Positions 18,868 to 29,461 of a stretch of DNA of 64,000 nt are shown in pieces. Each line of letters opens with the position of its first letter. The stretch's first letter is position 1. Source of the DNA: Colwellia sp. M166 (GTDB lineage Bacteria > Pseudomonadota > Gammaproteobacteria > Enterobacterales > Alteromonadaceae); contig NZ_CP040755.1 in assembly GCF_024585285.1 (NCBI RefSeq), forward strand, positions 2,542,001 to 2,606,000, given 5' to 3'. The position numbers were made by a program, and so were the translations under genes. Under the pieces are notes generated by a model. That model worked only from the letters and a program-made list of their open reading frames with translations. It made no database searches and had not been told where the DNA came from.

Positions 18868-21800
18868 CTAATGATGTTGGCTTAGCATTACTCTGTTTTT
18901 ACTGTTATCAATAGCGGCTGTTGCGCCTTTTTCACTAAGTCGTAATAAACTTGGAAATAGCACTAAGGTAAAAATAGCGCTAACGGTCATACCGCCAACA
19001 ATAACGGTCGCTAAACCACGATAAATTTCACTACCAACGCCTGGCATTAACATCAGCGGTAACATACCAAATAAACTGGTTAACGTACTCATATAAACTG
19101 GTCTAGCGCGAATGCGTACGGCTTGTGCAACCGCTTTGTGAGTCGATAATCCTTCGCGTTCACCTTCCCGAGTTTGATCAACCAGTAGAATCGCGTTGTT
19201 AACCACTAAACCTAAGAGGATGATAAAGCCGATCATGGTCATTAAATCGAGTGATTGAAACGTAAAGACATTCAATAGGTTCAACGCTAAGACTCCGCCC
19301 GCGACTGCCATTGGCATAACAAGCAGCACTAATAAGCTGTCTTTGGCTGACTTAAATAATGCCGTCATCAATAAAAATAAAATCAGTAACGCTAGCACAA
19401 AGTTTTTCAACATATCATTAATAGCATTAGCCATTTCATTGGCATTACCACTGAGTAAAATAGAAGAGTCAGCAGGCAGCAGAGCATTCATTGAAGGTAA
19501 AACGCTGACTTGAATCGAGTTCAATGCTTCTTCAAGCGACATATCTGCTGGCGGTGAAACTTGCAAACTAATGGTACGTTTACCGTCAACGCGACGTAAT
19601 TGAGTTGGTCCCGCTGTTCGGGTTATTTCGGTAAGCTCGCCAATGGTTTGAACACCCGCTAATGGCGAATGAATCGGCAAAGAGGCAAGTTCGTCAGGTG
19701 TATTCCATTGTTTACCACGTAAAATCACATTAACGCGGTCATTACCATCGAAGTACTCACTGATAAACAGGCCGCTAGTATAAGCGCGAATAGCATTAGC
19801 AACGTCACGACGCGTTAAACCTGCCTGTGAAATACGTTGGTCGTTCGGCACGAGTTTAAGTTCAGGTTCAGATAAGCTCAAACTAGGGTTTGGAAAGGCA
19901 GTTGTGCCAGTCATATTTTCGTTAATAGCGTCTATGCCCGCTTGAGCAACGGTCATTAAACTTTCAATATCAGGACCTTTAATGTCGATATCAATAGTGC
20001 GGCCATTACCACCGCCAGAAACATTGATCATTGAACCCCTAAATATGAATACTTGTGTGTCAGGTAAATTAGCCATCACTTTCGTTCTGACTTCTTGCAT
20101 TAATTCTTCAACGCGGGTTGGGTCATCAGCGTAAATAAAAACTCCTGTTGAACCTGAGCCATAAGAATAAAAGTTATAACTTTTTATTTTTGGCATTTTT
20201 TCACCGCTTAAATAAGGCGCCAAACGCTCTTTTACTAAGCTAGCAAATTCATGTTCAATAAAGTCAACGTTACCACCTGGCGGCATATTCAGGCTGTAAA
20301 AAAAGCCATCGGTTGGGGCACGAGGCATAAAGTCGGTTTTAGGCATCATCAGCATAGTCACCAGAATCGAGCCACCGAGCAGGGCAGCTATCCAGCTAAA
20401 ACGCTTAGTGGTTGAATTGGTTAATCGCATGACTAAGTGAGTTAATTTTTCCCAATAGTGGGCAAAAGGGTCTGGCGTTTCATCCGCTTTTAACCAGTAT
20501 TTGCTGGCGATAGGAATAATAGTGATGGCCGAGACCAGTGAAGCAATAACGGCAATAGAAAGTGTCAGTGCTAAATCAGAAAATAGCTGGCCTTCAATGC
20601 CTTTCATAAATAAAATCGGCAAAAATATCGCAACACTGGTTGCGGTTGAAGCAAACAGCGCCCCCGTTACTTGCAAGGCTCCGCGCATAACCGCTTTGTT
20701 ATTGTCCATGCCTAAACTGCGCAACCTAACAATATTTTCTTGCACAATAATCGCCGCATCTAAAACTAAACCAACAGAAAAGGCTAAACCCGCCAGTGAA
20801 ATAACGTTCAAACTGCGATCGAATGCCGCCAAGGTGATAAATGCCACCATTAATGAGACCGGAATAGTCGCAGCAATAATCAGCGTATTACGAATGCCGC
20901 GTAAGAATAACCAGAGAATAATTAAGGCCAGTAATACCCCTAAACCTAAGTTGTTTTGTACCAGCTCTAGGGCATTTCTTATATGCACTGACGCATCAAA
21001 GCTAAGCTCTATGACCAAACCTGCGGCTTTCATTGGGCCAGCATTGAGTTCTTTAATGGCAATATTAATTTCGTCTAGCAAGGCAACGGTGTTGGCATCG
21101 TTTTGACGCTTCAAGGTGAAATAATAAGAAGGTTGCCCGCTACGTAAATTAAAGCCAAAGCGGTCAACTAAGGTATTTTCCACGGTAGCGACATCTTTTA
21201 AATAGATAGGTCGGTCACCACTGAAACTGATGATCATATCAGTTAAATTTTCTACGCTATATTGCCCAGAAAATCGTATGGTATATTGTCGGCGACCGAC
21301 ATCGGCAACACCGGCAGAAACATCACTGGCACGAGCAATAGTTGAACTGATATCGGCAATGGATAAGCCCAGAGAAGCAGTACGCATGGGATCAAAAGTA
21401 ATGCGTAATTCACGCGGGCGAGAGCTATTTAAGTTAACTTGCCCCATACCTGGAATGCGCGAAAAACGCGGTTTAACCACATCTTCAATTAACTTTTGAT
21501 ATAAGCCTAAATCTGTATTGGCGTTATCGGGTAAGGTTTTAATCATCAATGACGCGGTATTTGGACCACCGCGACCACCGCCAGCCGATACGACTGGCTC
21601 TATCGCATCTAAAGGTAATGGCGGCGCTTGATTAAGGTTATTAATCACATCAAGCATAGCGCGCTGCATATCAGCACCCACGTCAAAAGCGAGGGTGATA
21701 TTACCAAAGCCGCGTTGAATGTTAGTGGTAACCTTAGTCACTCCTTGAGTGTTTTTTACAACATTCTCAATGGGTTCAATGATCACTGATTCCATTTCGG

Positions 21801-21969
21801 CAGGTGCTGCACTGCGCCAGCCTGTCGAAATAGTAATTTGTGGTTGTTCAATATCAGGAGTTAATTGAATGGGCAATTTAAGCACGCTCATAAAGCCAAA
21901 CACCATGACCAAAGCAACAATGACAATAATGGCCGCTGGATTTTTTAAAGCGTTGCGCGTTAAGTTCAT
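18868..21969 (-). CDS. RND efflux permease (AcrB/HAE1-like)
   Basis: A full-length 1033-residue RND proton/drug antiporter of the inner membrane. The first membrane helix follows a short basic N-terminus. The first periplasmic loop begins LPIQLTPDIEQPQITISTGW, and TM4 has the acidic relay motif (GLVLDAAIIVQENIVRLRSL). The mirrored C-terminal half has GLVVNNAILLVDQTREGERE. It uses the proton gradient to export substrates through the adaptor gene downstream. The substrate is unknown; no heavy-metal (CusA) signature was noted. Confidence 0.95.
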   Translation of the reverse strand: MNLTRNALKNPAAIIVIVALVMVFGFMSVLKLPIQLTPDIEQPQITISTGWRSAAPAEMESVIIEPIENVVKNTQGVTKVTTNIQRGFGNITLAFDVGADMQRAMLDVINNLNQAPPLPLDAIEPVVSAGGGRGGPNTASLMIKTLPDNANTDLGLYQKLIEDVVKPRFSRIPGMGQVNLNSSRPRELRITFDPMRTASLGLSIADISSTIARASDVSAGVADVGRRQYTIRFSGQYSVENLTDMIISFSGDRPIYLKDVATVENTLVDRFGFNLRSGQPSYYFTLKRQNDANTVALLDEINIAIKELNAGPMKAAGLVIELSFDASVHIRNALELVQNNLGLGVLLALIILWLFLRGIRNTLIIAATIPVSLMVAFITLAAFDRSLNVISLAGLAFSVGLVLDAAIIVQENIVRLRSLGMDNNKAVMRGALQVTGALFASTATSVAIFLPILFMKGIEGQLFSDLALTLSIAVIASLVSAITIIPIASKYWLKADETPDPFAHYWEKLTHLVMRLTNSTTKRFSWIAALLGGSILVTMLMMPKTDFMPRAPTDGFFYSLNMPPGGNVDFIEHEFASLVKERLAPYLSGEKMPKIKSYNFYSYGSGSTGVFIYADDPTRVEELMQEVRTKVMANLPDTQVFIFRGSMINVSGGGNGRTIDIDIKGPDIESLMTVAQAGIDAINENMTGTTAFPNPSLSLSEPELKLVPNDQRISQAGLTRRDVANAIRAYTSGLFISEYFDGNDRVNVILRGKQWNTPDELASLPIHSPLAGVQTIGELTEITRTAGPTQLRRVDGKRTISLQVSPPADMSLEEALNSIQVSVLPSMNALLPADSSILLSGNANEMANAINDMLKNFVLALLILFLLMTALFKSAKDSLLVLLVMPMAVAGGVLALNLLNVFTFQSLDLMTMIGFIILLGLVVNNAILLVDQTREGEREGLSTHKAVAQAVRIRARPVYMSTLTSLFGMLPLMLMPGVGSEIYRGLATVIVGGMTVSAIFTLVLFPSLLRLSEKGATAAIDNSKNRVMLSQHH

Positions 21970-22345
21970 TCAATTATTCCAAAATTTATACTGGTAGCAG
22001 TATAAGTTGTTCGGCTATTCAGTGCGCGTAAGCTTAGGGTAAAGCGCCGAAATATTGCGATAAAAAGCACTTTGGATACATTTGATTACATTTGTGGGGA
22101 AGTTACAATGTAACTCATTTGGTGTCTAGTAAAGTCAGGGAAGTCCAAACTGAAAGTTAGCGCGACTTACATAAGGTTTAATGAAGTTTAACCTGTATCT
22201 GTCTTATCTAATTATGGGAGGTCGAAGCTAGAAACCTACATTATTTCTAAAACGAATACACACCATAAAAACAAAACTAATATAAATTATATAGTTAGAG
22301 CGTCACTAGATATCTTGAGTATTCGTTATAGTTTGTTATAACCAA
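21970..22345. other. Spacer upstream of the RND operon
   Basis: 376 bases between the RND permease start and the end of the YhiN gene. It must hold the RND operon promoter. The only feature noticed is a short palindrome GTTACAATGTAAC near 22104, which could be an operator. Confidence 0.35.
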
Positions 22346-23530
22346 CTAAACCGCCTGCCCACACGCCATGCCACTACTCCACGCAAACTGAAAGTTGTAG
22401 CCGCCTAACCAGCCGGTGACGTCGATTGCTTCACCAATAAAAAATAAGCCTTTTGCTTTTTTTGCTTCAAAAGTTTTTGATGATAATTCGTCGGTATCGA
22501 CACCACCTAAGGTTACTTCTGCTGTACGGTAACCTTCAGTGCCGTTAGGTTTGATTTGCCATTGATGTAAATATTGCCCTAGATAGGTAATTTCGTCATT
22601 ACTGATTTGATTGATGGCTTTATCTGTTATGTCTTTTTGTTTGACTAATGCTTCAACAAAGCGTTTGGGTAAAACAGTGGCGAGCATATTTTTTAGTGAT
22701 TTTTGACCACTAGTTTCACGCCAGTCATTGAGCAATATATCAACAGGTGATTCCGGTAGCAAGTTGATGGTTACCGCTTGCCCAGCATGCCAAAATGATG
22801 ATATTTGCAAAATGGCAGGGCCCGACAAACCACGATGAGTAAATAAGATGTTTTCATTGAATGTGGTGCCATCTTCACTGCTAACCTCTGTCGGTAGACT
22901 AATTCCAGACAGGCCGTCAAACTTCTGTTTATCGTGATCATGCAAAGTAAAAGGGACTAATGCTGCGGTGGTAGGTAAAACATTGAGGCCAAATTGCTCA
23001 GCAACTTTATAAGCTATTGGGCTAGCGCCTAATTTCGGCATAGTAAGGCCACCAGAAGCAATAACTAATGACTCACATTGATAGCTTTCGCTTGTTGTGA
23101 CAATTTCATAACCCGTATCACTTTTGTTGACTGAGATGACTTCGCTACGCAAGGCAATATCGACACCTGCCCATTCACATTCGGTCATCAATATATCGAC
23201 AATGTCTTGAGCGCTATTATCACAGAATAATTGCCCTAAGGTTTTATGGTGATAATTCAGACCATGACGGTCAACAAGTTCGATAAAATCTTGTGCGCTA
23301 TAGCGGCTAAGCGCTGATTTAGTAAAGTGCGGATTTTGGCAAAGGTAGTTTTCAGGGCTAGCGTTTTCGTTAGTGAAATTACATCGGCCGCCGCCAGAAA
23401 TTAATATTTTTCGGCCCGGTTTTTTCCCCATGTCTAGTACGGTAACACTACGGCCTCGATAGCCAGCGGTAGCTGCGGCCATTAAGCCTGCTGCACCCGC
23501 ACCAATAATAACTACGTCAGAAAATATCAA
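22346..23530 (-). CDS. yhiN: HI0933/YhiN-family FAD-dependent oxidoreductase
   Basis: A 394-residue flavoprotein. The FAD-binding Rossmann motif VVIIGAGAAGLMAAATAG is at about residues 6-23, and the family signature KPGRKILISGGGRCNFTN follows at about 37-54. The C-terminus has GEAIDVTGWLGGYNFQFAWS. The family is conserved but its substrate is not settled. The start is TTG at 23530; the codons immediately downstream encode the conserved beta strand, so a later start would remove the fold. The gene is intact and monocistronic. Confidence 0.9.
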   Translation of the reverse strand: MIFSDVVIIGAGAAGLMAAATAGYRGRSVTVLDMGKKPGRKILISGGGRCNFTNENASPENYLCQNPHFTKSALSRYSAQDFIELVDRHGLNYHHKTLGQLFCDNSAQDIVDILMTECEWAGVDIALRSEVISVNKSDTGYEIVTTSESYQCESLVIASGGLTMPKLGASPIAYKVAEQFGLNVLPTTAALVPFTLHDHDKQKFDGLSGISLPTEVSSEDGTTFNENILFTHRGLSGPAILQISSFWHAGQAVTINLLPESPVDILLNDWRETSGQKSLKNMLATVLPKRFVEALVKQKDITDKAINQISNDEITYLGQYLHQWQIKPNGTEGYRTAEVTLGGVDTDELSSKTFEAKKAKGLFFIGEAIDVTGWLGGYNFQFAWSSGMACGQAV

Positions 23531-24069
23531 CGAAACAACCCGATTTATGTTTTAGATGACATTATTATACGTGAGATGATTCAGTAGAGCGATAAGATAA
23601 AATTGTGCGAGTTATTTTTAAGGCCAATTTAATTGCATTATGATGTCCGTAAGTAAAACTATATTGATTGAATAACAAAAAATTCTTTTTTTCATTATCT
23701 TTGGCAAAAATATTAGCTTTTTCCTTTTGCTCAAATTCTTCGCTTCGTATGCTGGAAAATGGTGAAGGTAAATTTATTTATAGCAAACATTGTCAGCTAT
23801 GATTTATCTCAATAATCATTTTTTTGTCCTTTATTTTTATCACCTATTTACGGTGATTTTATAGCATTATTCTGCAGACCTTTATCTTCCTACTGTGTAA
23901 AGAAAAGTATAGATAAGTAAAGAAGTGCAAAGATGATGTGAACTTTAGAACTACCTCCTAAAATGCGGCTCTACAACGTGCTTATTCAGCTGTTTTTTCA
24001 GGTGAGAGCATTAATGATCTGTCAGTTATTTCTGTGCAGTAATGGCCATTAACTTTATTGGAAAAATAT
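23531..24069. other. Long spacer before the lipoprotein gene
   Basis: 540 bases with no convincing open frame. It is AT-rich, with short T-runs near 23688 and 23820. It is divergent, so it should hold promoters for both flanking genes, but none could be assigned with confidence. Confidence 0.35.
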
Positions 24070-25596
24070 ATGAGTTCTAAATCCCACTTGTTTTCAACTA
24101 TTTCATCTTCAACTATATTGCTATTTGCATCGGCGTTAGTGCTTGCCGGTTGTGGCGGTGGTGATGACAATAGTGATGTCGGTTATGTGAAATTTTACAA
24201 TAGTTCGAAAAATGCGCCCGAAATTTTGTTAACCATTGACCAAGATTTACAGTCAGATGACGATGATGATGATGGTAACTATGAAGTCACCTTTAATGGT
24301 ATTGAATACACTGAAGCACTGAGTAACTTTGAGGTAGAACCGAATACTTATTTTTATGAAATGGGCTGGCAAGACGAAGACAGCAATGATCGTGATGATT
24401 TAGCACTGGTAGCAGAAGGACAAATAACGGTTAGTAAAGATAATATTCAATTATTGGTATTAACCGATGATATTACCTCAGCACAAGTGGAAACTTACAA
24501 TATTGCCGTAGTTGATGACGATGAAGACGAGGATGATGATCTATTCAACTTACGGATATTAAATTTACACCCAGATTCTGCTGGCGTTGATGTTTACATG
24601 TCAGAGTCTGATGAAACTTTCAATGAAGCAACATTAGTTGGGCAATATAATTATAAGCAATTATCAGACAATCAAAAATTTGAGCAAGATGAATATATTT
24701 TCTATATCACCAAGGCTGGAACTGAAGAGGTGTTGTTTACTTCAAGTGATATTGATTACGCTTACCCTGCACAATATGTGATGATAGTGCGTGAAAACAA
24801 TGGCTCTGGCAATTCACCTTATGGGCTTGATCGTATGTCAAGCTCATCAATAACTGAATATTTAGATACCGATTCAGAAGCAAGATTCAGAGCTTATAAT
24901 GCGATTACTGAGCATGATTTGATACCGAATTACACAGGAACGTTCGACGTTTACATTAATGGTATTGATGATGAAGCGGAAATTAAAGCACTTGAGCGTG
25001 GGCATTTCAGTGACACAAAAATTCAAGATAAAGGTGATTACAGTTTAGATTTGTTAATTCCAAATACGGCTGAATCTTTGTTGAGCAATCATTTGTTAGG
25101 TTTGGCTGAAAATACCAATAAAACAGTATTCTTTTACTTAAATGAAGAAGATGTTGATCTTGATGGTGATGGCAATGTTGATGAAAACAATGACGGTATT
25201 GTTGATGAAATTGAAGTGAAAATTCGATCTCTTGTGGTTAATAACAGCACTCGAGAAAGTATCTACGATCATCAAATTACCATGATAAACCTGGTTGATA
25301 GCGATGATTTTAGTTTAGTTAATTTCTATTTTGTCCGCAGTGACGAAACCATAGAAACAGCATTGTATAATCGCAGTGCTGCTTATACTCAACCTGAATC
25401 TGTTTATCTTCAAAATAATACTTATCAAGTGTTTGCCGTAGCTAAAGTTGATAGTAGTGATGTTATCCTATCAAGCTTTGAGCTGGTACTTGATGAAGAG
25501 TCAGAAGAATTGTTTTTAATCGTTGAAGCTGATATTAATGAGCCAACCGGTTATCGTACAGAAATACTGAAACAAACTGATGACGAAGAAGGCTAA
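24070..25596 (+). CDS. Acidic lipoprotein (DUF4397-like) with EF-hand-type loop
   Basis: The protein has a lipoprotein signal peptide with lipobox LVLAGC and a GGGDD spacer, so it should be lipid-anchored. Of the two possible starts, ATG at 24070 (preceded by TTGGA) is better than the TTG at 24058. The mature chain is very acidic with runs such as DDDDDDG and DDEDEDDD. It contains repeated beta units of the kind seen in DUF4397 proteins (GVDVYMSESD; FDVYINGIDD) and a calcium-like loop DLDGDGNVDENNDGIVDE. It is probably an envelope protein; no catalytic site is apparent. Confidence 0.75.
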   Translation: MSSKSHLFSTISSSTILLFASALVLAGCGGGDDNSDVGYVKFYNSSKNAPEILLTIDQDLQSDDDDDDGNYEVTFNGIEYTEALSNFEVEPNTYFYEMGWQDEDSNDRDDLALVAEGQITVSKDNIQLLVLTDDITSAQVETYNIAVVDDDEDEDDDLFNLRILNLHPDSAGVDVYMSESDETFNEATLVGQYNYKQLSDNQKFEQDEYIFYITKAGTEEVLFTSSDIDYAYPAQYVMIVRENNGSGNSPYGLDRMSSSSITEYLDTDSEARFRAYNAITEHDLIPNYTGTFDVYINGIDDEAEIKALERGHFSDTKIQDKGDYSLDLLIPNTAESLLSNHLLGLAENTNKTVFFYLNEEDVDLDGDGNVDENNDGIVDEIEVKIRSLVVNNSTRESIYDHQITMINLVDSDDFSLVNFYFVRSDETIETALYNRSAAYTQPESVYLQNNTYQVFAVAKVDSSDVILSSFELVLDEESEELFLIVEADINEPTGYRTEILKQTDDEEG

Positions 25597-25651
25597 TGTT
25601 TATTACTGAAAAATAGCGTTATACCCGTGTGATTAATAAATTGCGCACAAT

Positions 25652-25689
25652 AAAAAAGGCTTACTTAAGTATTTAGGTAAGCCTTTTTA
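25652..25689. terminator. Bidirectional intrinsic terminator
   Basis: AAAAAGGCTTACTT (25653-25666) pairs with AGGTAAGCCTTTTT (25675-25688), 14 pairs with one G-U. A and T runs are on opposite arms. It separates the convergent lipoprotein and ferritin genes. Confidence 0.9.
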
Positions 25690-25719
25690 GTTTTCTGCTA
25701 TTTTGTTGTGTGCTCGATT

Positions 25720-26250
25720 TTACTGGCCAGCTGTTGCAGTCATAATACTACCACCGCTAGCTTTTGCCATTTCAGCTAAATCTTTATCAACAAAAAATAA
25801 TGCGTGGCCGTCGTGACCGACCAAATTAATTTTATCTAACACACTTTTAAACAAGGTTTCTTCTTCATGCTGTTCAGCAACATACCATTGCAAAAAGTTA
25901 AAGGTAGAATAGTCTTGATTACTAAACGCTTGGTGCGCCAAGCTATTAATGTGTTCAGTAATTTCACATTCGTGCTGATAAGTTTTTTCGAAAACATCGG
26001 CTAATGATTCAAATTCATGTGGTGGCGCATCAATGGTGCCTAAAATAGGTAGTGCGCCGGTTTCACTAACATAAGTGAATAAACGGGTCATGTGATCCAT
26101 TTCTTCTGCAGCATGCTTACGCATAAACATCGCAGCACCCTCAAAGCCTTTTTCTTCACACCAAGCACTCATTTGTAAGTATAAGTTTGAAGAATAAAAT
26201 TCTAAGTTGATCTGATTATTTAACTGCTTAACCATTTCAGGTTTTAACAT
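25720..26250 (-). CDS. ftnA: Non-haem ferritin
   Basis: A 176-residue ferritin subunit that oxidises Fe(II) and stores iron as a mineral in a 24-mer shell. The ferroxidase ligands are visible: [14 protein letters not shown] (E17 and Y region), the AAEEMDHM helix with E49, E50 and H53, and the EQHEEE region near 128-130. The length matches bacterial FtnA. A GAGG box precedes the ATG. A candidate sigma-70 promoter is at 26283-26312. It lies near, and in the same direction as, a peroxiredoxin gene, fitting iron and oxidative-stress management. Confidence 0.95.
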   Translation of the reverse strand: MLKPEMVKQLNNQINLEFYSSNLYLQMSAWCEEKGFEGAAMFMRKHAAEEMDHMTRLFTYVSETGALPILGTIDAPPHEFESLADVFEKTYQHECEITEHINSLAHQAFSNQDYSTFNFLQWYVAEQHEEETLFKSVLDKINLVGHDGHALFFVDKDLAEMAKASGGSIMTATAGQ

Positions 26251-26282
26251 TGTGCTACCTCGTTGTGCGTTTTATCACATAA

Positions 26283-26312
26283 ATTATGCACGGCAGTGTG
26301 CGTTAATATCAA
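26283..26312 (-). promoter_or_regulatory. Candidate sigma-70 promoter of the ferritin gene
   Basis: On the minus strand TTGATA (26307-26312) and CATAAT (26283-26288) are separated by 18 bases, about 35 bases upstream of the ATG. No clear Fur box was recognised around it. Confidence 0.4.
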
Positions 26313-26451
26313 TATTAATTCAAGACAAATATTTATAAAGTCCTTATAAAACAAGGGCTACAGTTAAACGATAATGGTTTTTATTTATCTTACTTTAACG
26401 TTTCAAATAAAAAATTTGCACTTAACATTCGAATCAAAGGCAGTAAGTAGA

Positions 26452-26474
26452 TTAAAAAGGGAGCATTGGCTCCC
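26452..26474 (-). terminator. Intrinsic terminator after the peroxiredoxin gene
   Basis: Read on the minus strand, GGGAGC and GCTCCC form a 6-bp stem around a four-base loop, followed by TTTTT. It begins 24 bases after the stop of the peroxiredoxin gene. Confidence 0.85.
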
Positions 26475-26497
26475 GAGTGGCTTGCTGAAACTATAGT

Positions 26498-26971
26498 TTA
26501 TAGTTGGCTTAGAATGGTTTCGGCGTTACTGACTTCAAATTCTTGCGGTTTTTCAATGTTTAAGCTTGTTACCACACCGTTGTCGATGATCATTGAATAA
26601 CGTTGCGAGCGTAAGCCGCCAAATGCTGCGGTTTCCATTTCAAGGCCTAGCGCTTTTGTGTAACTACCATCGCCATCCGCTAGCATCATCAGGTTTTCAG
26701 CATTTTGCGCCGTTCCCCACGCTGCCATGACAAAAGCGTCATTAACAGACAAGCAAATAATGGCATCAATGCCTTTAGTTTTTAATTCATCAGCTGAAAC
26801 CACATAGCCAGGTAAATGTGCTGCTGAACAGGTTGGGGTAAATGCACCCGGTACGGCAAACATTACCACTTTTTTATTAGCAAAAAGTTCTGAAGTATCA
26901 TGACTGATCATTTCACCATCTTTTAATTCTTGTAGTTGCCCAGTTGGCATAGTCGCATTTACTTGGATCAT
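26498..26971 (-). CDS. Peroxiredoxin, Prx5 type
   Basis: A 157-residue thiol peroxidase of the AhpC/TSA superfamily, Prx5 branch. The peroxidatic site VPGAFTPTCSAAHLPGY (C48) is complete with its conserved Pro, Thr and Cys. It reduces hydrogen peroxide and organic peroxides in the cytosol using glutathione or thioredoxin-type donors. The C-terminal resolving cysteine of some homologues is not obvious. It has its own terminator at 26452-26474, so it is transcribed apart from ferritin. Confidence 0.93.
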   Translation of the reverse strand: MIQVNATMPTGQLQELKDGEMISHDTSELFANKKVVMFAVPGAFTPTCSAAHLPGYVVSADELKTKGIDAIICLSVNDAFVMAAWGTAQNAENLMMLADGDGSYTKALGLEMETAAFGGLRSQRYSMIIDNGVVTSLNIEKPQEFEVSNAETILSQL

Positions 26972-27189
26972 AGTGTGTCCCGTATAAAGTTAGAATAAAT
27001 TATAGATAAGTGACCATTACTTCATAAAAACTGTTCGATAGCCATCAAATTATTTAACTTAAGCCATTATCTTCTATCAATGCCTTGCCTAAATGGATGT
27101 CGGTACTGAGGTTTGGTCAGGAACTACAAACCTGTGCCGCTGAGCTTTTAAATTCTCACTAAGATAGCGCTTTCATAGACGGATGGGTC

Positions 27190-29142
27190 TTAGCTAGCTT
27201 GTTGCAAGGTTTCGCTAATACCCGAAACATGGCTATTAACGTCTTGTGCAATATTTTCTGCTAATTGTTGTGATTGGCTAACTTCTTGATCGACATTGCT
27301 CATTGCGGTTTCAAAGGTAATGAAATGTTCTCGCTGTAGGGTGATTTGTTGCAGTGTGTTTAAGGCAACTTCAGCAGAAAATTTTGCTTGTTCAGTAACT
27401 TCAATAGCCGTTTTTTGTAATTCATCAGCAATGCTCTGCTGATTGGCGGAGGCGGTTTCTATGTCAATAATGGTGGATTGAATCGAGTTAGTTGCACTTT
27501 GTAATTGTTCGAGTTTGGCTGAAATCTGTTGTAATGACTCTTGTGTTTTCCCAGCTAATTGTCTGACTTCATCGGCAACGACAGAAAACCCTCGGCCGTG
27601 TTCTCCTGCTCTAGCGGCTTCAATAGCGGCATTTAATGCCAGTAAATTGGTTTGGTCAGCAATGGCGGCGATAACATCAACAATCGAGGTTACGCTGTTA
27701 ACTGATTGCGAAAGTGAGGTTATTGCGTCTTTACTTTGTTGTGCAGCAATATTGGTTGACTCACTGGCTTGTAATACTTGTCCGACGCGTGCTTGACTCG
27801 CCTCCATTGCTTGCTGAGTGGCTTGCGCATTGTTAACCACTTGGCCTGATAAGTCGTTTACTGTTTCAGTAGCTTGCCCAAGTGCTGCCATAATTTGACG
27901 TGCGCCTTGTACATGCTCACTGGTGCTGGCGGAAGATTGATAGATATTTTGTACTTGGCTTTCCATCGCTTTTAGGGCATTAGCAACCAGATCAAGCTGG
28001 TGGGCTTTTTGTCGATCATCGTTAGCGAGCTTATTAACCATTTGATTAAAGCTTGAAGATATTTCACCCAGTTCGGTTTTAACCGAAATCCCTTCAATGT
28101 TATCAACCTTACCTTGTTCGACTAAGGCGACAAAGCTATCGCGTAATTTGCGTAGTGGATTTAAAATAACCGTGCGCTGTAAGGCATAATTAGCCACTAA
28201 AAAAAATATTAAAAATGTTGTTAAACCGATAACAATTAACATTAATTGTTGATTTAATTCTTTTTGCTCATCAACAATGGTAGTTTCACCGGTCAGTATG
28301 ATTTGCTCTAATATTTCGACATCAGCAATTAACTGTTGAAGCCCTTGTTGGCTGTTTAGCTTAAGTGTTGAGGTGCTGTTAAACTCGCTAAGGTACCTAT
28401 TGCTAAGTGACCTTAGCTCATCGATCACTTCGTCTGCTAAATCTTCACTGTTTTCTTCATCAGCAAAAAAATCATCTTCGTCAATTTCAGCATATATAGC
28501 TAACGCCGGCATTTTTGCTAGCTTAGTTATTAGATTTTTTAATTCTGCGTTGATAATGTTTATATGGCCAGTACTATTGGTATCGATATTAGTATTGGTG
28601 ATAAAGAATTTTTCTCGGCTGTGGATCAACTCATTTAAGCTTTTGGTAATTAGCTGGCAATTGACTAAGTAATCAAGGCGTTGTTGCGAGTTTAAGCTTT
28701 TGCTTTGTTGTGCATATTCAGTGAGGGTAAAGGTTAGCGACAACATGCTTTGCTCAGCATTACGAAGTAACACAAATGGGTCACCACTCAGTTTGCCTAA
28801 GGCACGATATTTAGTGCTTATGTCATGATCCAGTTTTGCGGTGTTTTTTTCAAGATTAGCGGTTAGAACGGGTAAATTGAGTTTTTTGCTTTGTTGGTTG
28901 ATCCGCGCCAATTGCTGTTGTGCCCTAGTTAGTAAAGCTGCATCGCCAGATTGTAAGTATTGTGCAATGGTACGATAAAAGCTAACAGTAGTTGCTGATT
29001 TTAGGGCTTGGTAGTCGGCGAGTTGTGCGCGACTAATAGTGAGTGAATTACCGACATGGTACATGGTGGTTAAAAAAACGGCGGCAAATAAACTAACCGC
29101 GATCACTGATACTTTTGAAAAACTTGAAACCCGCACTGGCAT
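27190..29142 (-). CDS. Methyl-accepting chemotaxis protein
   Basis: A 650-residue transmembrane receptor. TM1 is at about 10-30, a long helical periplasmic sensor region (about 35-295, HBM/TarH-like helices) follows, and TM2 is at about 298-322. A HAMP linker is at about 323-375. The cytoplasmic signalling coiled coil has the conserved hairpin tip ([20 protein letters not shown]) near residue 490. It would couple ligand binding to CheA/CheW. There is no visible CheR pentapeptide at the C-terminus. The ligand is unknown, and no che gene is adjacent. Confidence 0.93.
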   Translation of the reverse strand: MPVRVSSFSKVSVIAVSLFAAVFLTTMYHVGNSLTISRAQLADYQALKSATTVSFYRTIAQYLQSGDAALLTRAQQQLARINQQSKKLNLPVLTANLEKNTAKLDHDISTKYRALGKLSGDPFVLLRNAEQSMLSLTFTLTEYAQQSKSLNSQQRLDYLVNCQLITKSLNELIHSREKFFITNTNIDTNSTGHINIINAELKNLITKLAKMPALAIYAEIDEDDFFADEENSEDLADEVIDELRSLSNRYLSEFNSTSTLKLNSQQGLQQLIADVEILEQIILTGETTIVDEQKELNQQLMLIVIGLTTFLIFFLVANYALQRTVILNPLRKLRDSFVALVEQGKVDNIEGISVKTELGEISSSFNQMVNKLANDDRQKAHQLDLVANALKAMESQVQNIYQSSASTSEHVQGARQIMAALGQATETVNDLSGQVVNNAQATQQAMEASQARVGQVLQASESTNIAAQQSKDAITSLSQSVNSVTSIVDVIAAIADQTNLLALNAAIEAARAGEHGRGFSVVADEVRQLAGKTQESLQQISAKLEQLQSATNSIQSTIIDIETASANQQSIADELQKTAIEVTEQAKFSAEVALNTLQQITLQREHFITFETAMSNVDQEVSQSQQLAENIAQDVNSHVSGISETLQQAS

Positions 29143-29396
29143 CCAACCCTGTAACTAATGTTTCTGAACGATGCCGAATTCTCACGTTTTTATATGACAG
29201 TTTGGTTAAGGTTAGATGACACTAATGTGACAAATGTATTGATGGTGACGCGATAAACACACAAATTAAGTGCTTGCCCCTGCTCTACTGATAAATATTA
29301 ATAATACTACCTATCAAAGAGTCGGTTTTGCGTTGTAAAATCTAAAAAAAACAGTGTGTTAATTATCGTGTCGAAACCCTTTCGAAGGTTAAAGTA

Positions 29397-29449
29397 ATAC
29401 CAATGTTACTAAGTTTCTTCCCACTCAGAGCTTAATAGACTTGGTGTAT
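29397..29449. repeat. Palindromic repeat, short form of the MITE-like family
   Basis: The 53-bp unit begins ATACCAATGTTACTAAGTTT, contains CTTCCCACTCAG and ends CTTAATAGACTTGGTGTAT. It is the same family as 5039-5095 and the ends of 17327-17638. It lies just after ndh and could fold as a hairpin in its 3' end. The rest of the 29143-29461 spacer shows only a near-palindrome AACCCTTTCGAAGGTT. Confidence 0.75.
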
Positions 29450-29461
29450 AACCCATGCAAA

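Noticed and set aside
26251..26497. Fur box upstream of ferritin
   Set aside because: AT-rich words resemble parts of a Fur box but no 19-base palindrome match could be defended.
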